Part shown: positions 58,614 to 64,000 of the stretch, in pieces
Numbering within the stretch: position 1 is the first letter of the stretch
How the letters are laid out: every line of letters begins with the position of its first letter
Origin: JANPCX01 sp050916095
GTDB lineage: Bacteria; Pseudomonadota; Gammaproteobacteria; Burkholderiales; Burkholderiaceae_C
Direction: 5' to 3'
Assembly (NCBI GenBank): GCA_050916095.1
Contig: CP050901.1
Coordinates: 434,001-498,000 of the forward strand
Length of the DNA: 64,000 nucleotides
Program-made: the position numbers and the translations under genes
Notes under the pieces: model-generated
What the model was told of the DNA's origin: nothing
What the model saw: the letters and a program-made list of their open reading frames with translations, nothing else
Database searches by the model: none

Positions 58614-59396
58614 TCAGCGTGTGACGAACACATCAGGCGCTGGCGGTTTGTTCACAAAAGGAATACGTTTGACCCACAACTTCATCGCCTGCCAGTGGAT
58701 GCGGGCGATCACGCCCCAGGTCATCAAAGGCATGCCGAGGAACGCGGCACGCAGGCTGCGGCGTGTCAATGGTTGCAATTGACCCGACACGCTGGTTTGA
58801 ATCAAAGGTCCTAGCGCGTCATCGTGGTCGATGCGAACAACCGTGCGCTGGTTGCTGCTGCGCATGAAGCGAAAGCGGTAAGTCCCGGTCACTTCACAAA
58901 AGGGTGACACGTGGAAAACTTTGTTGGCGGTGCACTCTTTGCCCCAGCCAAGCTGAGATCCTTGCAGCAGATAACAGTGTTTTTCGCCAAAGGTGTTGTT
59001 GACTTCGACCACGATGGCGGCCAAGCTGTTGTCTGCGCGGTGGCAGTACCAAAAACTCACAGGTTTGAAGGTGTAGCCCAGCACGCGCGGGTAGCAGTGC
59101 AACCAGACTTCACCCAAGGCATCGTCAATGCCTTCTTGGTGCAGCAGCTCTTCCAACCACTGCAGGCAATCGGCGCGTCCGTCGCCGTGGTCGCTGTCCG
59201 AAAAACTGATCAAACCCCATCGATTGCGTGGCAGATCGGCCGCAGGATGGCTGCGCAATTGCCTGAGTGGCAACATCAAAAAATACGTGGGATAAGAAAA
59301 GGCGTGGGCACGAGGGCGCAAACGGCGGTGTCGCACTTGTCCACGTCCCAGCAGTGCTTGGGCAGGCGGTGCTAGCGGGGTTTGGACGGTGCTCAA
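58614..59396 (-). CDS. DUF1365 protein
   Basis: 260 residues matching DUF1365: GQVRHRRLRPRAHAFSYPTYFLMLPL at the N-terminus, PVSFWYCHRADNSLAAIVVEVNNTFGEKHCYLL in the middle, and KVFHVSPFCEVTGTYRFRF. The family has no settled activity but always sits with an FAD oxidoreductase and a Cfa-type methyltransferase, implying a step in fatty-acid remodelling. Overlaps the FAD gene stop by four bases. Confidence 0.93.
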   Translation of the reverse strand: MSTVQTPLAPPAQALLGRGQVRHRRLRPRAHAFSYPTYFLMLPLRQLRSHPAADLPRNRWGLISFSDSDHGDGRADCLQWLEELLHQEGIDDALGEVWLHCYPRVLGYTFKPVSFWYCHRADNSLAAIVVEVNNTFGEKHCYLLQGSQLGWGKECTANKVFHVSPFCEVTGTYRFRFMRSSNQRTVVRIDHDDALGPLIQTSVSGQLQPLTRRSLRAAFLGMPLMTWGVIARIHWQAMKLWVKRIPFVNKPPAPDVFVTR

Positions 59397-60721
59397 GCGG
59401 CCTCCATGTGGGCCACGCGCTCATGCGTTGCCAATGTCCACTTCTTGCGCAAGCCCTCCAGTACAGCCAGGCCTGACATCAAACCATCCTCGTGAAAACC
59501 ATACCTTGTCCAGGCACCACAAAACCAAATCCCGCCATTACCCTGCAGTGATGGCACCCGCTGTTGGGCGGCGATGGCTGCAGCGTCAAACACGGGGTGG
59601 GCGTAGTCGTATTCGCCTTGAATGGTGTCGGCCTGTGGTTCGGTGATGGGATTGAGTGATACGACCACAGGAGTCTCAAATGGCAGAGGCTGAAGTTTGT
59701 TGATGAGGTAGTGCAAACAGACGGCGGACTCTTCTTGGTCTGGATGCTGTGCGCGTTCATAGTTCCAGGCGGCCCAGGCCAAACGGCGCTTCGGTAACAC
59801 GGTGGTGTCCGTGTGCAGCACAGCACGGTTGCGGTGGTAACGAATGGCGCCGAGCACTTCTTTTTCGGCTTGGCTGGGTTGGGCGAGCAACTTCAGCGCT
59901 TGGTCGCTGTGGCAAGCCAGCACCACGTCATCAAACCGTTCGCTGCCTTCGTCGGTGCTGACCGAAACGCCAGTGGAACCGGCGTCTGGCCCCAAGCGCG
60001 TGATGCGGCGCACCGGTGTGTTCAGACGTGCATCGGGAATGACGCGCAGCATCTTGTCGACATAATTTCTGGCGCCCCCCACCACCGTGAACCAACGCGG
60101 CCGATTGGCCACTTGGATGAGGCCGTGGTTGTGGCAAAACCGGATCATGGTGTGGATGGGGAACTGCAGCATTTGTGCTGTGGGGCAAGACCAGATGCAG
60201 CCGATCATCGGCAAAAAATACCAGTCGCGGAACACCTGGTTGAAACGATGCTGGTCTAAAAAGTCACCGATCGACTGCTGCAGTGCTGTCGCGGAGTGGC
60301 TTTGCGCCAATGCGGTGCACAAACGATTAAAGCGCAGCACGTCGGACAACATTCCCCAAAAGGCAGGCCGCGCCAAATTGCGGCGCTGTGCGAACACGGT
60401 GTTGAGCGTGGAGCCATTCCACTCCAGATTGGCCTGCGGAACCTTCACCGAGAACGACATGTCCGAGCCGATTGTTTCCACCTTCAAATCACTGAAGAGA
60501 CGAATCAGGTTCGGGTAGGTGCGTTCGTTGAAGACCAAAAAGCCAGTGTCCACACCGTGGCGCATGGCACCTTGGGGTGTGTTGACCTCGACATCGACCG
60601 TGTGGGTGTGACCCCCGAAATAGTCGCCCGACTCAAACAGGGTGACCTGGGCAAGGCCCGCCAATCCATGAGCGACTGACAGACCGGAAATGCCTGAACC
60701 GATGACTGCAACGCGTCGCAT
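59393..60721 (-). CDS. FAD-dependent oxidoreductase (amine-oxidase-like, DUF1365 partner)
   Basis: 442 residues with the FAD loop VAVIGSGISGLSVAHGL, GGHTHTV, DTGFLVFNERTYPNL, and the C-terminal IWFCGAWTRYGFHEDGLMSG that closes the flavin site. Likely acts on lipid acyl chains with DUF1365 and the Cfa-type enzyme. Its ATG lies 3 bases after the stop of a small ORF (TGAGCCATG), implying coupled translation from a promoter near 61016-61045. Confidence 0.93.
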   Translation of the reverse strand: MRRVAVIGSGISGLSVAHGLAGLAQVTLFESGDYFGGHTHTVDVEVNTPQGAMRHGVDTGFLVFNERTYPNLIRLFSDLKVETIGSDMSFSVKVPQANLEWNGSTLNTVFAQRRNLARPAFWGMLSDVLRFNRLCTALAQSHSATALQQSIGDFLDQHRFNQVFRDWYFLPMIGCIWSCPTAQMLQFPIHTMIRFCHNHGLIQVANRPRWFTVVGGARNYVDKMLRVIPDARLNTPVRRITRLGPDAGSTGVSVSTDEGSERFDDVVLACHSDQALKLLAQPSQAEKEVLGAIRYHRNRAVLHTDTTVLPKRRLAWAAWNYERAQHPDQEESAVCLHYLINKLQPLPFETPVVVSLNPITEPQADTIQGEYDYAHPVFDAAAIAAQQRVPSLQGNGGIWFCGAWTRYGFHEDGLMSGLAVLEGLRKKWTLATHERVAHMEAA

Positions 60722-60724
60722 GGC

Positions 60725-60973
60725 TCAGGCCGCCGCTGCCGCGGGAATAAAGGTTGTTGCACAGCGCCCCGCAGCGAACTCGGGAGGGAGGGAGGAGGAG
60801 GAAAACCGCTGTGGGATTTCTGACAGACAGGCTGTCAGGCTGTGCAACAAAAAAACGGGTTTGGCACCGAGGTGCAGTGCCAGCCAACTTACCGATGTCA
60901 GACGAGCGGGCTCATAAAGAGTTCCACCACGGCCATATTTTTTTTTCAATTCAGCCACGGCGCTCTGGACCAT
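60725..60973 (-). CDS. Putative 82-residue first gene of the lipid operon
   Basis: Reads from an ATG at 60973 with a near-ideal AAAGGAGAG 8 bases upstream and stops 3 bases before the FAD oxidoreductase ATG, so it occupies the leader position of the operon. The N-terminal half (VAELKKKYGRGGTLYEPARL) looks protein-like; the C-terminal half is low complexity (SSSSLPP, poly-Ala). The KKK codons come from nine consecutive A, a possible slippage point. I do not recognise a family. It could be a small protein, a coupling leader peptide or a regulatory 5' region. Confidence 0.45.
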   Translation of the reverse strand: MVQSAVAELKKKYGRGGTLYEPARLTSVSWLALHLGAKPVFLLHSLTACLSEIPQRFSSSSLPPEFAAGRCATTFIPAAAAA

Positions 60974-61015
60974 CGAAACTCTCCTTTAGCCTGGTAAGTT
61001 CTAATCGTAGACGAC

Positions 61016-61045
61016 ATGGTATCAAAAAAAACTACGCGGTAACAA
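61016..61045 (-). promoter_or_regulatory. Probable promoter of the lipid operon
   Basis: On the minus strand TTGTTA (61040-61045), an 18-base spacer and TACCAT (61016-61021) fit a sigma-70 promoter. The start point would be near 61009, about 36 bases before the small ORF. It faces the regulator gene at 61126. Confidence 0.5.
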
Positions 61046-61082
61046 AATAACGAGCGCAGAGATGGATTGTTGTTGCGAAAAG

Positions 61083-61095
61083 TTGTCCAGGACAA
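61083..61095. promoter_or_regulatory. Candidate operator in front of the MerR-type regulator gene
   Basis: Perfect dyad TTGTCC-A-GGACAA. Its right arm occupies the -35 position relative to a CATAAT -10-like box at 61113-61118, and the regulator ATG follows at 61126. A short spacing between -10 and ATG implies a very short leader. Suitable for autorepression by the regulator, but this is inferred. Confidence 0.45.
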
Positions 61096-61125
61096 ACCTG
61101 CGCTTTTGTCTGCATAATAGGCTCT

Positions 61126-62103
61126 ATGAGCACCGTAGTAAATGGTTTGTCCAAGACGATGCCGTCCAGTAACGGCGGCGGTTTGACTTTGTCGATCGCC
61201 GCCGTGGAACGTGACACCGGATTGTCTAAAGACACTCTGCGGATTTGGGAGCGGCGCTACGGTTTCCCCACGCCCGACCGTGATGGGCAAGGCGAGCGTG
61301 CCTATCCTTTGGATCAAGTTCAGAAATTGCGGGTGGTTAAACGTTTGCTTGATGGCGGCCATCGTCCCGGCCGCGTGGTCCCTATGCCCATGGAGGCGCT
61401 GCTGGCGCTGAGCGAAAACAGCTTGGGCGCGGTCAAACAGCTGTCCTCTCAGGAGTTGCCTGATGTGCGCCCGTGGGTTGGTTTGTTGCGTAGCCATGAT
61501 GTGGAGGCGCTGCGGCAGCAACTGGTGCAAGCGCATATGCGTTTGGGATTGAGTCGGTTCGTGACCGATGTGGTCACGCCTTTGAATACGCTGATCGGTG
61601 ACAGTTGGATGCGCGGTCAGCTGGAAATTTTTGAGGAACACCTCTACGCCGAAGTGCTGCAGGGCGTGTTGCGCTCCGCCTTGTCGCAGTTGCCCCGGCC
61701 TGAGCCCGGTGGTGGTCCCAGGGTGTTGCTCACCACCTTCCCTGGAGAACCCCATGGCTTGGGCTTGTTGATGGCCGAGGTGCTGTTCGCGCTTGAAGGG
61801 GCAGAGTGTGTGTCACTTGGCGTGCAAACGCCCATTTGGAACATCGTTTTGGCCACCCAGGCTCTGCGCATAGACATCGTGGCTTTGGGATTCACCGGCT
61901 GCATGAACCCCAATCAGGTGGTGGACGGTCTTGCCGAGCTTCGCGGCAAGTGTTCTCCCGCTACGGCTATTTGGACTGGCGGCGCGGCACCCGTCTTGCA
62001 CCGCAGGGGTGTACAAGGTGTCGAGGCGCTGTCTTCACTGCGCGAAATTTCGGAGCACATCGTATCCTGGCGAGCTGCTCATCAACCTGCCGTCGCGGCT
62101 TGA
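61126..62103 (+). CDS. MerR-family regulator with cobalamin-binding domain (CarH/LitR-like photoreceptor)
   Basis: 325 residues: MerR winged helix at about 22-90 (LSIAAVERDTGLSKDTLRIWERRYGFPTP), then a B12-binding helical bundle and Rossmann part. The light-sensor motif W-x9-E-H is present as WMRGQLEIFEEH (about 165-176), and the lower-ligand loop E-x-H-x-x-G as GEPHGLG (about 205). In CarH and LitR these hold adenosylcobalamin; light breaks the Co-C bond and the repressor falls off DNA. It is divergent from the ten-gene lipid operon, whose relatives are light-induced elsewhere. The AdoB12 dependence is inferred from motifs. Confidence 0.88.
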   Translation: MSTVVNGLSKTMPSSNGGGLTLSIAAVERDTGLSKDTLRIWERRYGFPTPDRDGQGERAYPLDQVQKLRVVKRLLDGGHRPGRVVPMPMEALLALSENSLGAVKQLSSQELPDVRPWVGLLRSHDVEALRQQLVQAHMRLGLSRFVTDVVTPLNTLIGDSWMRGQLEIFEEHLYAEVLQGVLRSALSQLPRPEPGGGPRVLLTTFPGEPHGLGLLMAEVLFALEGAECVSLGVQTPIWNIVLATQALRIDIVALGFTGCMNPNQVVDGLAELRGKCSPATAIWTGGAAPVLHRRGVQGVEALSSLREISEHIVSWRAAHQPAVAA

Positions 62104-62143
62104 CCTTGCACTGTCCTTCGCAAAACCTACCGTCAAAGGGGGC

Positions 62144-62164
62144 ATGGTGAACGACATTCACCAT
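62144..62164. other. Short perfect hairpin between regulator and ferritin-like gene
   Basis: Arms ATGGTGAA and TTCACCAT with a five-base loop, 40 bases after the regulator stop and 42 bases before the next ATG. No T-tract. It may be an operator for the ferritin-like gene or a weak transcript end. Confidence 0.35.
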
Positions 62165-62206
62165 CGGTGACTAGAATTACCGCAAATTACCTCGCGGAAA
62201 ACTCTC

Positions 62207-63085
62207 ATGGCCTCCATGCTGTACCCGGAACTCTTCAAACAACTCGAAGCCGTGCGCTGGAGCATGGACACGGACATTCCGTGGGATCGTTTTGATGCTG
62301 GCCTGCTCACCGAAGAGCAAGCCCAAACCATCAAGATGAACGCCATCACCGAGTGGGCCGCACTGCCGGCCACCGAAATGTTTCTGCGTGACAACCGCGA
62401 CGACAGCGATTTTTCTGCCTTCATGAGTGTGTGGTTCTTTGAAGAACAAAAACACTCCTTGGTGCTGATGGAGTACCTGCGTCGTTTCCGGCCCGAACTG
62501 GTGCCGACCGAAGAAGAGCTGCATGAAGTGCGTTTTGAGTTCGACCCCGCGCCGGCGCTGGAAACCCTGATGCTGCACTTTTGCGGCGAAATTCGCCTCA
62601 ACCATTGGTACCGCCGGGCTGCCGAATGGCACAGTGAACCGGTGATCAAAGCCATCTATGAAACCTTGGCCCGCGACGAAGCCCGCCACGGCGGCGCTTA
62701 CTTGCGCTACATGAAGCGTGCCATGCAAAAGTTCGGTGACGAAGCGCGTGCCGCGTTCGCCAAGGTGGGTGTGCTCATGGCCAGTGCCCGCCGCACCGCC
62801 CAGGCTTTGCACCCGACCAATTTGCATGTGAACGAAAAATTGTTCCCCCGGGACACGGTGCAAAGCCGCATGCCCAACCCGCTGTGGTTAGAGCAGTGGC
62901 TGGACAAACAAATTCAGTTTGATGCTGTCTGGGAAGGCAAGGTGGTGGAGCGCATCCTGCACAACATGAGTTTGCTGATGGAACGCAGTTTTGTCAGCGT
63001 GCAAGAACTGAACCGTTTTCGTAAAGAAGTGACTGCTGCAGTGGCCGCCAAAGCCGTGCTGGCGGGTGGTTTGCAGCCAAGTTGA
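62207..63085 (+). CDS. Ferritin-like/acyl-ACP-desaturase-like di-iron protein
   Basis: 292 residues, mostly helical. Carboxylate and histidine ligands for a di-iron site appear in repeated form: ITEWAALPATE, FFEEQKHSLVL (E-x-x-H), HFCGEIRLNHWYRRAAE and ARDEARHGGAY (E-x-x-H). This is the four-helix arrangement of the fatty-acid desaturase type 2/ferritin-like group. Next to a putative light regulator and lipid-modifying genes, a desaturase or oxygenase acting on acyl chains is a fair guess, not shown. The ribosome site is weak. Confidence 0.8.
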   Translation: MASMLYPELFKQLEAVRWSMDTDIPWDRFDAGLLTEEQAQTIKMNAITEWAALPATEMFLRDNRDDSDFSAFMSVWFFEEQKHSLVLMEYLRRFRPELVPTEEELHEVRFEFDPAPALETLMLHFCGEIRLNHWYRRAAEWHSEPVIKAIYETLARDEARHGGAYLRYMKRAMQKFGDEARAAFAKVGVLMASARRTAQALHPTNLHVNEKLFPRDTVQSRMPNPLWLEQWLDKQIQFDAVWEGKVVERILHNMSLLMERSFVSVQELNRFRKEVTAAVAAKAVLAGGLQPS

Positions 63086-63161
63086 TCACCAAGACACCAA
63101 GAAAAAAGCCCGCGTGATGCGCAATGCCAGTCAGTTAAGGGGCAGGCATTCAAGGCCGGGT

Positions 63162-63193
63162 AAAAAGGGACGTGTTGATCACGTCCCTTTTTT
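63162..63193. terminator. Hairpin directly before the transposase ATG
   Basis: Thirteen-base stem (AAAAAGGGACGTG at 63162-63174, complement at 63180-63192) with a five-base loop and T6 ending right at the ATG of 63194. It is a proper intrinsic terminator. Within an insertion sequence it should stop outside transcription from driving transposase and also hide the translation start. Confidence 0.75.
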
Positions 63194-64000
63194 ATGGAAT
63201 TTCAAGTAGAGCTGTCGCAAACGCTAAACAAGACCCCAGCGTGTTTGGACGGATTGAGCGAGCTGATTGACCCGTTGTGGATCCACCAAGCCTTGGCGGC
63301 CACAGGTAAGGCCTCCATCAGGCGACGAAGACTACCCGCTGAGCATGTGGTGTGGCTGGTCATTGGCTTGGCGCTGTTCAGGAATCAGCCCATCTGGCAT
63401 GTGGTGCGGCAACTCGATTTGATGCTGGACACACCAAAGCCGGTGTGTGCTGCGAGCGCGGCGATACAAACGCGCCAGCGTTTGGGCGATGAACCGCTGG
63501 CGAACCTGTTCAAGCAGCTCACCCAAGCATGGGGCGCGCAGCGCGACTCTCATGACACGGGATTGAACGGCCTGCGCGTGCTGGCCGTGGATGGCGTGGT
63601 CTGGTCAGCCCCGGACACACCTGAGAATCGCGAAGGTTTGGGTTGCTGCGCCAACCAGCATGGCGCGGGCAGTTGGCCCCAACTGCGTGCCGTGTGCCTG
63701 ATGGATACGCACAGCCACGAACTCATGGATGCTCAATTAGGAGCCATGACGCAAGGCGAGCTCACCTTGGCCGCCAGTCTGCAAGTGCCCGACGAGTCCA
63801 TCACGGTGTTTGACCGGGCCTACTTCTCAGCCGCTTTCCTGCTGCAGTGGCAGCAACAGGGCAGGGATCGTCACTGGCTCATGCGTGCCAAGGACAACTT
63901 GCGCCATGAGATCGTCGCCACCCACGGCCCAGGGGACTACACGATACGCATGCCCGTATCGCAGCAAGCACGCAAGCTCGCACCAGAACTGCCGCTGTGG
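63194..64000 (+). CDS. IS4-family DDE transposase, truncated by the window edge
   Basis: 269 codons are open from the ATG at 63194 to the last base, so the C-terminus is outside. The N-terminus resembles the IS4 N-terminal domain (LPAEHVVWLVIGLALFRNQPIWHVVRQLD). First catalytic Asp is in VLAVDGVVW, and the second in VFDRAYFSA, followed by WLMRAK. The third acidic residue (the Glu of the YREKK region) lies beyond the edge. No ribosome site is visible because a terminator hairpin abuts the ATG, which suggests deliberately low expression. Confidence 0.88.
   Translation, partial: MEFQVELSQTLNKTPACLDGLSELIDPLWIHQALAATGKASIRRRRLPAEHVVWLVIGLALFRNQPIWHVVRQLDLMLDTPKPVCAASAAIQTRQRLGDEPLANLFKQLTQAWGAQRDSHDTGLNGLRVLAVDGVVWSAPDTPENREGLGCCANQHGAGSWPQLRAVCLMDTHSHELMDAQLGAMTQGELTLAASLQVPDESITVFDRAYFSAAFLLQWQQQGRDRHWLMRAKDNLRHEIVATHGPGDYTIRMPVSQQARKLAPELPLW

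Larger units (their letters stand above)
63137..64000 (+). mobile_element. IS4-family insertion sequence, left part
   Basis: The element runs off the right edge. Its left boundary is estimated near 63137, where AAGGGGCAGG begins; the terminal repeat cannot be confirmed without the right end. It contains a terminator-like hairpin (63162-63193) and the transposase gene from 63194. Confidence 0.6.

Overview
This 64 kb window looks like chromosomal DNA of a betaproteobacterium, most likely Burkholderiales and close to Comamonadaceae. I infer this from gene order and protein flavour: lptD-surA-rsmA, leuS-lptE-holA, bamE-dapB-exbB-exbD, hpf-ptsN-hprK and thiL-pgpA-pncC, a PEP-CTERM protein, a DUF4148 protein and TACAAT-type -10 boxes. 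There is no rRNA, no tRNA that I can see and no CRISPR array. Genes are tightly packed, with many 4-base ATGA/GTGA start-stop overlaps.

Layout. 1-6970: a lipoprotein cut by the left edge, then purine synthesis (purC, purE, purK), a TPR protein, a CnoX-like thioredoxin and a Sua5 protein. 6980-9510: two adjacent SGNH/GDSL lipoproteins, the first without its catalytic serine, then a REP-like inverted repeat. 9600-18580: SemiSWEET, dacB, tsaB-rimI-udg, a PAS-GGDEF-EAL protein, DUF4148, a LysR regulator and amgK. 18850-23480: LPS and outer-membrane biogenesis (lptD, surA, rsmA) ending in a strong terminator. 23500-24610: a secreted barnase-type RNase beside a frameshifted barstar. 24830-30250: maeB opposite a DctS/DctR-like two-component pair. 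30320-33340: thiL-pgpA-pncC and a VapBC-type toxin-antitoxin. 33340-44530: mostly minus-strand housekeeping genes (holA, lptE, leuS, acyltransferase, exbDB, dapB, bamE, hprK, ptsN, hpf) with fur on the plus strand.

44764-49817 is the most interesting block. It encodes a histidine pseudokinase, a single-domain response regulator, an orphan PhnD-like periplasmic binding protein and a membrane histidine kinase with a LOV (blue-light, flavin) domain. Together they read as a four-gene signalling cassette that could join a periplasmic ligand to light. It is followed by corA, a PEP-CTERM protein behind a textbook sigma-54 promoter, and the remains of a group II intron just past that gene's terminator.

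52578-63085 is a second photobiology block. A MerR-type regulator with a CarH/LitR-like cobalamin-binding region is divergent from a ten-gene lipid-modification operon: small ORF, FAD oxidoreductase, DUF1365, Cfa-type methyltransferase, chalcone-isomerase-like protein, MFS transporter, DUF3833, SDR, NTF2-like protein and a frameshifted FAD oxidoreductase. A ferritin-like gene follows the regulator. The window ends inside an IS4-type transposase. Two apparent frameshifts (barstar and the last FAD gene) could be real decay or base-call errors. All family names come from reading the translated sequence; no database was searched.
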